DNA of 64,000 bases from NCBI RefSeq assembly GCF_000987955.1, contig NZ_LAZU01000021.1, positions 434,001-498,000 of the forward strand. The letters are read 5' to 3'. Below are positions 16,855 to 24,485 of this stretch, piece by piece; within the stretch, counting starts at the first letter, position 1; every line of letters starts with the position of its first letter. A program made the translations under genes and the position numbers. The notes below the pieces were generated by a model that was not told the origin of the DNA, did no database searches, and saw only the letters and a list, made by a program, of their open reading frames with translations. The stretch is from Paenibacillus sp. DMB20 (GTDB lineage Bacteria > Bacillota > Bacilli > Paenibacillales > Paenibacillaceae).

Positions 16855-17661
16855 ATGAGGGAAATGAGCGCCTTGATCCGGGAGTCGCTGGTGCAATTGG
16901 AGCAGGACGAGGGAATCGTGATCCTGTATGCCTGCGAAGCGGGAAGCCGGGCTTGGGGATTTCCTTCCCGGGACAGTGATTATGATGTCCGTTTTTTATA
17001 CGTTAGACCGGTGGATTGGTACCTGTCCATTTTCGCCGGAAGAGACGTGATTGAACGCCCTGTGGACTTCGGGCTGGATATGGTCGGATGGGATTTGAAG
17101 AAGGGTTTGAATTTGTTTCGAAAGTCAAATCCTCCTCTGCTGGAGTGGCTTGATTCCCCTATCCGATACAGGGAGCGAACCTCTGCGGCGGGGCGGATTC
17201 GGAAGTTGTCCCCGCTAAACTTCTCGCCCAAATCCTGCACGTACCACTATCTTAACATGGCCAAGGGCAATTATCGCGACTATCTCCAACGAGACGAGGT
17301 AAAGGTTAAAAAATACTTTTATGTGCTGCGTCCGATTTTGGCTTGTGAATGGATCGAGCGTTTTGGCAGCATGCCGCCGCTTTCGTTTGATATGCTGGCC
17401 GAATCTCTTATTCCTGCGGGGAGTGAACTGCATGATGCCGTTCTTGATTTGATCCGGCGCAAGAAGTCCGGCGAGGATCTGGGGCATGGACCCCGGATGC
17501 GCCTGCTGAACGATTACCTGGAGCGCCAAATCGCTTATTATGAGGAATCGGCAAGCCGGATGCCGGCAGGCAGGGATAACGTTGTTCAGGATGATGAACT
17601 GGACCTTTTGTTCCGGGCCGTGTTGAAGGAAGCATGGGGAAAGGAGGGGCTTTTGGAATGA
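16855..17661 (+). CDS. RlaP-type predicted nucleotidyltransferase (YcgL-like)
   Basis: A 268-residue member of the pol-beta nucleotidyltransferase superfamily. The core motif EAGSRAWGFPSRDSDYDVRF (about 28-47) carries the GS and paired Asp residues that hold metal and nucleotide. The rest (NMAKGNYRDYL, KKYFYVLRPILACEWIE, DLIRRKKSGEDLG) fits the RlaP/YcgL family, found near RNA ligases in some genomes. No RNA ligase is in this window. The 3' end overlaps the glycosylase gene in an ATGA junction. The substrate is unknown. Confidence 0.85.
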   Translation: MREMSALIRESLVQLEQDEGIVILYACEAGSRAWGFPSRDSDYDVRFLYVRPVDWYLSIFAGRDVIERPVDFGLDMVGWDLKKGLNLFRKSNPPLLEWLDSPIRYRERTSAAGRIRKLSPLNFSPKSCTYHYLNMAKGNYRDYLQRDEVKVKKYFYVLRPILACEWIERFGSMPPLSFDMLAESLIPAGSELHDAVLDLIRRKKSGEDLGHGPRMRLLNDYLERQIAYYEESASRMPAGRDNVVQDDELDLLFRAVLKEAWGKEGLLE

Positions 17662-18173
17662 ACGAAGTGAAGGATCATCTGGACTACGGGCTTTCGATTT
17701 TGTTTATCGGCTTTAATCCGAGCCTGCGGTCCGGCGAGGTCGGCCATCATTACGCCAACCCCCGAAACAACTTTTGGCGAATTCTGCACCGCTCCGGGCT
17801 TACGCCTCGCCTGTACGAAGCATCGGAGGACGGCGAGCTGTTGAAGCTGGGATACGGATTTACGAATATCGTCGCCCGGCCCACACGGGGGGCGGAGGAT
17901 ATACGGCGCGAGGAATATGAACGGGGACGAAGGATTCTGAGGGCCAAGTTGGAACAGTATCGTCCCCGTATCGCCTGCTTTGTAGGCAAAGGGGTGTACA
18001 CGGAATTCAGCCGCAGATCCCAAGCGGACTGGGGGTTTCAACCGGAGCCGGTTGTGAAAGAGGTACGCGAGTTTGTGGCTCCTTCTTCCAGCGGTTTGGT
18101 CCGGATGCCGATGGAGGAGATTGTCGGGATTTACCGGCAGCTCGGCGAGTTCCTCCGGAACGAGCGCATATGA
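17658..18173 (+). CDS. mug: G/U(T) mismatch-specific DNA glycosylase, Mug/TDG family
   Basis: Removes uracil or thymine opposite guanine in DNA. The 171-residue protein has the family active-site block ILFIGFNPSLRSG followed by HHYANPRNNFWRILH, then GYGFTNIVARPTRGAEDI and the product-binding loop VAPSSSGLVRMP. ATG 17658 overlaps the TGA of the nucleotidyltransferase by 4 bases and has AAAGGAGGGG 12-17 bases ahead, so translation is probably coupled. An upstream in-frame ATG at 17634 lies before the ribosome site. It is the last gene of the 16.3-18.2 kb unit. Confidence 0.9.
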   Translation: MNEVKDHLDYGLSILFIGFNPSLRSGEVGHHYANPRNNFWRILHRSGLTPRLYEASEDGELLKLGYGFTNIVARPTRGAEDIRREEYERGRRILRAKLEQYRPRIACFVGKGVYTEFSRRSQADWGFQPEPVVKEVREFVAPSSSGLVRMPMEEIVGIYRQLGEFLRNERI

Positions 18174-18217
18174 GAGGAGAATTCTGCAATCCTGGGGCAT
18201 AGACAGGATTAACAAAT

Positions 18218-18269
18218 AAAAAAGGAACCCGATGGCCAGTGAAGACAAAGGCATACAGGTTCCTTTTTT
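18218..18269. terminator. Bidirectional terminator between mug and mqnD
   Basis: A 12-bp perfect inverted repeat (18218-18229 and 18258-18269) with A6 and T6 in the arms and a 28-base loop. It lies between convergent genes and could serve both. Confidence 0.7.
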
Positions 18270-18280
18270 CGATTGAAGTC

Positions 18281-19126
18281 TTACCTGAGCTTGTCCGGAT
18301 CTATTTTCGGTACTAGCCCTTCATCCGCAGCCCGGTTTAACAATGCGGATACGGCAGCATAGCCATCCTCTCCCAGGTTCGCGGTAAACGCGTTCACGTA
18401 CAAGCCGATGTGAGCATTCGCCACAGCGGGATCCATCTCTTGAGCGTGTCTCATGACATAATCGCGTGACTCATCCGGATGAGCCCAGGCATATTCAACC
18501 GAGGCGCGTGTCCAGGCGGTAATTTTCGCCAGATCCAGCGATCGGCGGGCGATAATGGCGCCAAGCGGAATCGGAAGCCCGGTGTCGCTTTCCCACCAGC
18601 TGCCGAGATCGGTCATCATGCTGAGACCGTAGGAGGGGTAGGTGAACCGAGCTTCGTGAATAACCAGTCCGGCGTCGATCTGCCCGTCACGGACGGCCGG
18701 CATGATCCGGTCGAACGGCATGACGACAATCTCGCCGAAACCGCCGGGAACATGACGGGCCGCCCACAACCGGAACAGCAAATACGCGGTGGAACGCTCG
18801 CTTGGAACGGCTACTTTCCGGCCGGACAGAAAAGCCGGATCGGAGGTTTCGGCTGCATCGCCGCGAGTAAGAAGCAAAGGCCCGCATCCGCGGCCGAGTG
18901 CTCCGCCGCATGGGATCAAGGCGTACTCGTCCAAGACCCAAGGAAGAGCGGCGTAGGAGATTTTCAGCACGTCATGGTCACGTGAACCGCTGCCGGAAGC
19001 CCAGTTGTTTGTAATGTCGATGTCCGCGTACGATACATCCAGTTCGGGAGCCCCGGGGATCAGGCCGTGCACCCAGGCGTGGAAGACGAACGTGTCGTTC
19101 GGACAAGGCGAGAACGCGATTTTCAT
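18281..19126 (-). CDS. mqnD: 1,4-dihydroxy-6-naphthoate synthase (futalosine menaquinone pathway)
   Basis: Converts cyclic dehypoxanthine futalosine to 1,4-dihydroxy-6-naphthoate. The 281-residue protein has the MqnD N-terminus IAFSPCPNDTFVFHAWVHG, then DVLKISYAALPWVLDEYALI, GRGCGPLLL, VPSERSTAYLLFRLW and IDAGLVIHEARFTY, all typical. The fold is a periplasmic-binding-like enzyme, acting in the cytoplasm. Its ATG overlaps the TGA of the futalosine hydrolase gene by 4 bases, so the two are translated together. The other pathway genes (mqnA, mqnC, mqnE) are not in this window. Confidence 0.93.
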   Translation of the reverse strand: MKIAFSPCPNDTFVFHAWVHGLIPGAPELDVSYADIDITNNWASGSGSRDHDVLKISYAALPWVLDEYALIPCGGALGRGCGPLLLTRGDAAETSDPAFLSGRKVAVPSERSTAYLLFRLWAARHVPGGFGEIVVMPFDRIMPAVRDGQIDAGLVIHEARFTYPSYGLSMMTDLGSWWESDTGLPIPLGAIIARRSLDLAKITAWTRASVEYAWAHPDESRDYVMRHAQEMDPAVANAHIGLYVNAFTANLGEDGYAAVSALLNRAADEGLVPKIDPDKLR

Positions 19127-19776
19127 GTCAGCACCTCCGTTAGTATGGAACTTGCGGTCTCCAGCGCACGCAGCGCTTCGGGGATTTTCCAGGCCTCGCG
19201 GTCACGGGGACCGACGCTGTTGGATATGGCCCGGATCTCCAGAACAGGCAGATCAAAATCGGCAGCAGCCCGGGCTGCGCCGAATCCCTCCATTCCTTCG
19301 GCCGCTGCTCCAGGAATCCGGGCGGCCAAAGCCTCCGCCTTTTCCTTCGTTCCCGTCGTCGTGGATACGGTCAAAATGGGGCCGATAGCGGCCGTAATCC
19401 CGGCTGCTTGAAGCTTATGCGCAAATCCGTGTACGATTTCCTCCGGAGTTTGGATGACGGACGATCCGAAACCGAGCTCGTCCACGCTGAGGAATCCGTC
19501 CGGCGTTTCCGAGCCGAGGTCCGCGGCGATGATTCGGTCCGCTATGACGAGGGTTTCCGTTTCCGCGTGACCCGGAAAGCCCCCGCCGATTCCCGCGCTG
19601 ATGACCCATGCATAATGGCCCGATGCCAATTCTTTGGCAGTTCGGGATGCTGCAGCCGCAGAACCGACTCCTGCCGCAATGACCTCAAACTTTGAGCTGC
19701 CTGCAAGCCCCCGCAGTACGGCTTCCTTTTCCGCTTCAACCGCGGTGACGACCAGAATTGTTGCCGGGTTGTTCAA
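19123..19776 (-). CDS. mqnB: Futalosine hydrolase (menaquinone pathway)
   Basis: Cleaves futalosine to dehypoxanthine futalosine and hypoxanthine. The 217-residue protein has the nucleoside phosphorylase/hydrolase fold (ILVVTAVEAEKEAVLRGL, GVGSAAAASRTAKEL, VISAGIGGGF) and the catalytic Glu-Met-Glu-Gly-Phe loop (AAEGMEGFGAARAA). Followed by mqnD, it marks the futalosine route to menaquinone rather than the men route. The operon is read leftwards from a promoter in the 19.78-19.95 kb gap that it shares with the divergent TetR gene. Confidence 0.92.
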   Translation of the reverse strand: MNNPATILVVTAVEAEKEAVLRGLAGSSKFEVIAAGVGSAAAASRTAKELASGHYAWVISAGIGGGFPGHAETETLVIADRIIAADLGSETPDGFLSVDELGFGSSVIQTPEEIVHGFAHKLQAAGITAAIGPILTVSTTTGTKEKAEALAARIPGAAAEGMEGFGAARAAADFDLPVLEIRAISNSVGPRDREAWKIPEALRALETASSILTEVLT

Positions 19777-19951
19777 TGTATTTCACTCCTTTTTCGCACC
19801 TCTACCTTATTAACGTTATATTGTTCAAGTGTCGTTGTAAAGCAGGGGGAAGATTTAAGGCTATGATTAACCGCTTTCATTCTTATAGAAAGTCTGAGGG
19901 GCTTCGGTTATAATGAGAGAACAACGAGATCGAGACGGAGGTTCGATAGCT

Positions 19952-20554
19952 TTGCGAAAAAAGGGTGCGAATGGACAGGAAAGCAGGGCAAAATTATTGA
20001 CGGTTGCGGCTAACGAGTTTGCGCGGTCAGGCTATCACCAGACAAAAATCAGCACCATTGTCTCCCGGGCCGGATTGACCCAGCCTTCGTTCTACTTGTA
20101 TTTCGATAGCAAGGAAGCGGTGTTCAAGGAATTGATGGGCGTCTTCCGAACCCGGTTAAAGGAGCTGATTACGGACAGCCGGCTTGAGGCGGGAATCACC
20201 CGGGGGACCGTCCCGGCAAGAATCCATGCCGTGCTTACCAATTTGTTCAGCCTTTTGGCGAGGGACCCGGATTTGACCCGAATCGGTTTCTTTATCGGAC
20301 CGGAAGCCGTCGAGGTAAAACAAGAGCTGGCAAGGATGATCGAACAGAATTTGCGGGCGGAGAAGGATAACGGCTATTTCCGCCCCGACGCCGATATGGC
20401 CATGGTGGCGGAATGTCTGGTAGGAGCGATTGAAAGGCTGACGCTCCGGCAGCTGCTTTCCGGCAAAAGCACGCCCGAGGACTTGGCTCGTCAGGTTGTG
20501 GACTTATATATGTTCGGCATTGCTTCCGAAAAAAACAATGAAAATGCGGTTTAG
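19952..20554 (+). CDS. TetR/AcrR-family transcriptional regulator
   Basis: A 200-residue TetR-type repressor. The N-terminal helix-turn-helix reads LTVAANEFARSGYHQTKIST then GLTQPSFYLYFDSKEAVFKE; the C-terminal all-helical domain is of a ligand-binding type. I chose TTG 19952, which has GGAGG 10 bases ahead; an in-frame ATG at 19913 overlaps a TATAAT (19909-19914) that is a likely -10. It lies divergent to mqnBD and upstream of a convergent transporter operon, so its target is not clear. Its own terminator follows directly. Confidence 0.88.
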   Translation: MRKKGANGQESRAKLLTVAANEFARSGYHQTKISTIVSRAGLTQPSFYLYFDSKEAVFKELMGVFRTRLKELITDSRLEAGITRGTVPARIHAVLTNLFSLLARDPDLTRIGFFIGPEAVEVKQELARMIEQNLRAEKDNGYFRPDADMAMVAECLVGAIERLTLRQLLSGKSTPEDLARQVVDLYMFGIASEKNNENAV

Positions 20555-20558
20555 CACA

Positions 20559-20606
20559 AGAGGTTATCCCAAAAGGTCGGTCGGCCTTCGGAATAACCTC
20601 TTTTTT
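20559..20606 (+). terminator. Intrinsic terminator after the TetR gene
   Basis: Arms 20559-20567 and 20593-20601 pair perfectly over 9 bases, the inner part pairs imperfectly (AAAGG with CCTTC), and T6 follows. It separates the TetR gene from the convergent zinc-ribbon gene. Confidence 0.75.
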
Positions 20607-20609
20607 ATG

Positions 20610-21029
20610 CTATCCGGTTTCTTGCTTGACGCAGTTTCGGACCGTTTTTTCGTGAATGCCGCATTCCGCGGCAATCTCGGAATAGTTCTTGACGAAGGAA
20701 TGTTGTTTTATCGCTTCAACCAGCCTTTTGGTCATTTTACGGGAAGGATCGAAACATTGCAGATTCTCCCAAAAAGTGACGCCGCATTCCCGGCAGCGGT
20801 ATCTTTTTCTGACAAGCTGCAGCTCGACCGGTTTAGACCTGATCGGCACATCCATCATGGTCTGAATTCGGGTACCGTACTTGTAAAGGCTCACGGATTG
20901 CTTGCAATAAGGGCAGTGCCCGGGCCCAGCCGCCGCTTCAACCGGAAAGACCGTAACGCCAGGGCTTTCGCGCGGTTCGCCAATCAAACGAAGTTCCGGG
21001 AGATTTTGAAACCATAGCCTGCTGTTCAT
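20610..21029 (-). CDS. ISL3-transposase-like N-terminal zinc-ribbon/HTH protein
   Basis: A 139-residue protein equal to the N-terminal part of ISL3-family transposases. It has a zinc ribbon (CPYCKQ near 39 and CRECG near 78), the linking strand pattern and a helix-turn-helix at the end (NYSEIAAECGIHEKTVRNC). The DDE catalytic domain is missing and no second frame continues it. Its ATG overlaps the stop of the MFS gene (ATGA), and both halves of the zinc ribbon are intact, which suggests a kept gene rather than simple decay. It may be a DNA-binding regulator of the operon; that is inference. Confidence 0.7.
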   Translation of the reverse strand: MNSRLWFQNLPELRLIGEPRESPGVTVFPVEAAAGPGHCPYCKQSVSLYKYGTRIQTMMDVPIRSKPVELQLVRKRYRCRECGVTFWENLQCFDPSRKMTKRLVEAIKQHSFVKNYSEIAAECGIHEKTVRNCVKQETG

Positions 21030-22201
21030 TTAGGCATCCCTCTATAGAAAAGGATGGCACAAAGCATAGCCGCCGCTCCGATGATAAGATACGCGTATGA
21101 AATGCCGAAATGTTCCGTCAACACGCTGCTGCCCAAAGGGCCGACCATCATGCCGACCGAATAAGCGGTATTGTAAACCGCAAAGGTAAAACCATGCGCG
21201 TTGGCCCCCGTTACGGTTTGCTGCGACAAATCCGTCAGTTTCGGAAGAGCGGGAGCGAGGACGGTACCCATGCCGATTCCCAGCAGGGCAAGGATGACGA
21301 CTTGAAGCCAAATCATGTCCGGCAGAGCATTTAAGGGCAGCATGATTGCAGTGAACATGAGCCCGGCGGCTATGGTTTTGGCGTGGCCGACCTTCGTTGA
21401 TAGAGCCCCGATCATTCCCGTAGTCAAGGCGTAAGCTATGGTGGGAACAGCAAACAATAACCCGATCACGCCAGGCGTCGCATTCAGATGCCGGCTGAGA
21501 TGCAGGGGCAGGGTAGGTTCCAAAATAGCGGGAATGGACGCGCCCAGAGCAACGACGCCGGCAATCATCCAGATCGCCCGGCTCCCCAGAAGACGTAGGG
21601 GAGAGATATAGCGCTCGGCCTTGGTATCGGTAACTTGCCGAAGCAAGCTCACCCGCAACAGAGCGTCTATCAATGCCAGCAGGGCAGCAACCAGGAACGG
21701 CAGCTTGTAGCCTCCCCATTCGAACAACCATCCGCCGACCGTGGGTCCAAGGAGCGTTCCCGCCGCTTGGCCGGAGAGGGCAAGCCCCATCGCGGCGCCG
21801 CGTTCTTCGGAAGGATATACGTCCGCGAGCAGAGCCAATCCCGCCGTCCAGGTAGCTGCGGCCGCAATGCCTTGCAGCATGCGTGCGGCAACCAGTACCC
21901 AGAACTCCGTTGCAAAAGCAAACATGACGGTTGTGCCGGCCAAGCCAATCATTCCCCACAACAGAGGACCTTTGCGGCCAACCTTATCGGTAAGCATCCC
22001 TAATAAGGGGGTAGCTATAAACAGGGTCAGGGCGTAGGAGCTAAAGAGCAAACCGATCCTCGTCTGGGATGCGCCAAGGCTTTCCGCATAAGATGGCAGG
22101 ATGGGAACGATCAGGCCATAAATGAGCATATCCACAAAAACGGCAAAACCGACGACGAGCAGTACTCTTTTGCGGATTGCAGGAGAAGGGACGGAGGTCA
22201 T
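21026..22201 (-). CDS. MFS drug-type efflux transporter
   Basis: A 391-residue major facilitator with about 12 hydrophobic segments. Motif A reads GMLTDKVGRKGPLLWGMIG (loop 2-3), and the motif C-like GQAAGTLLGPTVGGWLFEWG in helix 5 points to drug/proton antiport, close to the TetA/multidrug (DHA1) group. I chose ATG 22201, which shares an A with the PadR stop (TGATG), with AAGGTGA ahead. Genetic coupling to a PadR-type repressor suggests substrate-induced export. The substrate is unknown. Confidence 0.9.
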   Translation of the reverse strand: MTSVPSPAIRKRVLLVVGFAVFVDMLIYGLIVPILPSYAESLGASQTRIGLLFSSYALTLFIATPLLGMLTDKVGRKGPLLWGMIGLAGTTVMFAFATEFWVLVAARMLQGIAAAATWTAGLALLADVYPSEERGAAMGLALSGQAAGTLLGPTVGGWLFEWGGYKLPFLVAALLALIDALLRVSLLRQVTDTKAERYISPLRLLGSRAIWMIAGVVALGASIPAILEPTLPLHLSRHLNATPGVIGLLFAVPTIAYALTTGMIGALSTKVGHAKTIAAGLMFTAIMLPLNALPDMIWLQVVILALLGIGMGTVLAPALPKLTDLSQQTVTGANAHGFTFAVYNTAYSVGMMVGPLGSSVLTEHFGISYAYLIIGAAAMLCAILFYRGMPK

Positions 22202-22749
22202 CAAGATGGTTCACCTTCTCCCAGACATGACCGGATCTGCTCGATACAGGCCAGTTGAAGCTCGCATTGAGCGTACATGTTTTGAAAAATGGCCATCACT
22301 TCCGGAGCCAGCTCTTTTCCCGTCGCTTCTTCCTTTTTCTTCTGCCCGGATTTCATCGTTTCGTACAACTCCCTTATATCCTGTTCCTGGGAGGAGAGCG
22401 CGGCCCGTATTTCTTCCGGTGGCAGCATGTTCATGAAGGTGAGGGCCGTATAAAGGTGCGTGGGAAAAACGACCGACGATTTGCCGAAAGACTGCCGCAG
22501 CAAATCCTTGAGCTCCTGAACCCCGTCCTCCGTAATTTTAAAGGTGGATTTGGACCTCATTCCCGTCATTTCGACATGATCCAGGTACACCTTTCCTTCC
22601 GCTTGGAGTTTTTTAAGGGCGTGATAGATCGATGCAGGCTGAACGTACGCCCACAAATCCGTCTGGGCAGATTGCATCATCTGTTGAATTTCATACCCCG
22701 ACATCGGTCCGTTGGTGTGCAAAAGACCGAGTACCATAGCTCTTGTCAT
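22201..22749 (-). CDS. PadR-family transcriptional regulator
   Basis: A 182-residue PadR repressor with an N-terminal winged helix (MVLGLLHTNGPMSGYEIQQM, then YVQPASIYHALKKLQAEGKV) and a C-terminal dimerisation helix region (LSSQEQDIRELYETMKSGQ). ATG 22749 follows GAGGTGA. An open frame extends upstream on the same strand but lacks the family pattern. It is the first gene of a three-gene operon with the MFS pump and the zinc-ribbon protein. A near-perfect palindrome 39 bases before its start is the likely operator, giving autoregulation. Confidence 0.92.
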   Translation of the reverse strand: MTRAMVLGLLHTNGPMSGYEIQQMMQSAQTDLWAYVQPASIYHALKKLQAEGKVYLDHVEMTGMRSKSTFKITEDGVQELKDLLRQSFGKSSVVFPTHLYTALTFMNMLPPEEIRAALSSQEQDIRELYETMKSGQKKKEEATGKELAPEVMAIFQNMYAQCELQLACIEQIRSCLGEGEPS

Positions 22750-22787
22750 TTCATTCACCTCAAAGAAATAAAAATAATAAACATGGA

Positions 22788-22805
22788 ATACTAAACATTT
22801 AGTAT
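22788..22805. promoter_or_regulatory. Probable PadR operator
   Basis: ATACTAAA-CA-TTTAGTAT is a perfect palindrome with 8-base arms and a 2-base centre, 39 bases upstream of the padR-type gene. PadR proteins bind short palindromes overlapping their own promoter, so this is the best candidate operator for the operon. Confidence 0.65.
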
Positions 22806-22891
22806 CTATGTACTCAGAATAAACGAATTTTTTCGGTCCGTAAAGTTTTCCACCATATAATCCGAAGAACGAGGGATTGGCACCGCATTGC

Positions 22892-22928
22892 AAAAAGCCG
22901 CAGACCCCGATGGTCTCTGCGGCTTTTT
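22892..22928. terminator. Terminator for the M15 peptidase gene
   Basis: GCCGCAG and CTGCGGC arms with a bulged upper stem, flanked by A5 on the left and T7 on the right. It lies about 100 bases beyond the stop of the minus-strand peptidase gene and could act in either direction. Confidence 0.65.
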
Positions 22929-23024
22929 TTGAGATTCGCGCGACTTACACTTCCAGCCTGCATTGACGGGGAAGAGCAGTGTTTGTTTCGGGATTTGGAT
23001 CCAAAAAGGTTCAGGGGGCATCTT

Positions 23025-23615
23025 CTATTTAGCCGCCTCCAAATATTCCTGGTAATCCGCGGGTGGCCGCTTGCCGCGTTTCAGGTCGCGGATGCTCAGG
23101 CCGAAGTCCATCTGGAGATGGGGATAATCGGGGAAGTTGTCCCAATCGCCGCCCCACTGGAAGCCGAGGTCCTTCGCGACGGCTACGACCTCCATCCAGT
23201 CGGCTTTGCCGTTTCGGTTGCCGTCATATTCCATATCCCAGATGATATCGCCGCCGTCGTTGCGGAGCGCAAAATCGATGGCCAAGCCGTAATTGTGAAG
23301 AGATTCGCCGGCCTTGGCATTGGTGACGATTTGGCCCCCGCCGCTTCTTCCCTGTTCGTACAACCGGGATTGTTCCTCATGGCTCCGGAACCCGTCCGTA
23401 ATGACCACGCGGATTCCAAGCTCGCGCATTTTGGCGACCAGCTTGTTTTTTTGGGCGAGCACGACAGGATGAAGCTCCGTGACAGGGGGAGACTCTTCCT
23501 TGTCCAAATCAGGCAATATTTCCGGGATGGATGTCTGCAGCTGCATATATATAATCGCCAGCAGTACCGCAGCGATGATAAAACGTGTTGATTTTCTCCG
23601 TTTAACCTTTGCCAT
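23025..23615 (-). CDS. Membrane-anchored M15-family peptidase (VanY/CwlK-like)
   Basis: Predicted D,D- or L,D-type peptidase acting on peptidoglycan outside the cell. A basic start and one hydrophobic helix (FIIAAVLLAIIYM) form a signal anchor. The catalytic domain has DGFRSHEEQSRLYEQGR, the metal-binding SLHNYGLAIDFAL (His and Asp) and the second His in DYPHLQMDFG, as in M15 enzymes. About 196 residues from ATG 23615. The start is uncertain because no in-frame start (23666, 23651, 23615) has a good ribosome site. It is monocistronic. Confidence 0.85.
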   Translation of the reverse strand: MAKVKRRKSTRFIIAAVLLAIIYMQLQTSIPEILPDLDKEESPPVTELHPVVLAQKNKLVAKMRELGIRVVITDGFRSHEEQSRLYEQGRSGGGQIVTNAKAGESLHNYGLAIDFALRNDGGDIIWDMEYDGNRNGKADWMEVVAVAKDLGFQWGGDWDNFPDYPHLQMDFGLSIRDLKRGKRPPADYQEYLEAAK

Positions 23616-23831
23616 ATGTTTTCGTGTTCTACCTACTTTCCTGATAATCATATATCTATCATTCAATGTCCTATAACGATTATATCGGCTGGGGAGCCTT
23701 CATTCCACCATACCCATTGTTTCTCCGTTGGAATTATCAGCAGAAGGCATCGCTTGGCCCGATGAATAAGGATTCTTTGATTTCCGCATGCTAAAGGCAA
23801 AATATTACATCAAAGAAAAGGGGAAGATGGC

Positions 23832-24356
23832 ATGAGCCTTATTCAGTCGATCGCGGGCAAAATCAATCAGATGTCCGGTGTGCTGACGCAAATGCAGCAA
23901 GAGGGAAGCGGGGAGCAATTAGGGGGAATTCTGCAGGAGTTGGGTCAGCTGGATGCCGAACTTCGGCATGCCCAGGTACAGATCACTCCCGAAACGCCTG
24001 AAGCCCTCCGCCAGGATTTGGTGCAGTGCCGGATGGCCCTGCATGGTATGCTGGGCCTGGTATCCAACATCCGTTCTGATATGGCAGAACGTTACCGTCA
24101 GGTGCTGGGTGACCGGAAGGAAGATTTCGAGAGGTTGGACGATCAATCCCAGCAAAACACCGATCCCGGTGCCTACCAGTTCCTGCAGCTGTTTAAGGGA
24201 ATGGACGATGTGAGCAGGCATATTCATCAGTTGGACGGGGCGATGATGGATGCCGGCTATCAGTTGGGACGGGGACCGGGCGAAGAAACGGCCGTGTACG
24301 GCGATGCATCCCCGGAGGATTTCACCTCGGGGACCGCCACGACCGATTGGTCTTAA
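23832..24356 (+). CDS. Hypothetical protein, Gln-rich helical, 174 residues
   Basis: I do not recognise this protein. It is acidic and strongly helical, with many Gln and Leu residues (QLGGILQELGQLDAELRHAQ) and a disordered C-terminus rich in Gly, Thr and Asp. It has no signal peptide or membrane segment. The gene is well formed: ATG 23832 follows AAAAGGGGAAGATGGC and a terminator follows the stop. It stands alone between the peptidase and the convergent lyase gene, so context gives no function. Confidence 0.75.
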   Translation: MSLIQSIAGKINQMSGVLTQMQQEGSGEQLGGILQELGQLDAELRHAQVQITPETPEALRQDLVQCRMALHGMLGLVSNIRSDMAERYRQVLGDRKEDFERLDDQSQQNTDPGAYQFLQLFKGMDDVSRHIHQLDGAMMDAGYQLGRGPGEETAVYGDASPEDFTSGTATTDWS

Positions 24357-24388
24357 AAACGGTACTGCGAGAAGCAGAATGAAAGAAA

Positions 24389-24417
24389 AGAGGGCCGCAA
24401 CGTAAGGCCCTCTTTTT
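24389..24417 (+). terminator. Intrinsic terminator after the 174-residue gene
   Basis: AGAGGGCC (24389-24396) pairs with GGCCCTCT (24406-24413) over a 9-base loop, followed by a T tract. Confidence 0.8.
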
Positions 24418-24485
24418 GGTGCGTATGGCTTATGTCATTGATCTACCGCGACCTGCTACTGAAAATTCGTTGCTGGATGGTTAGC

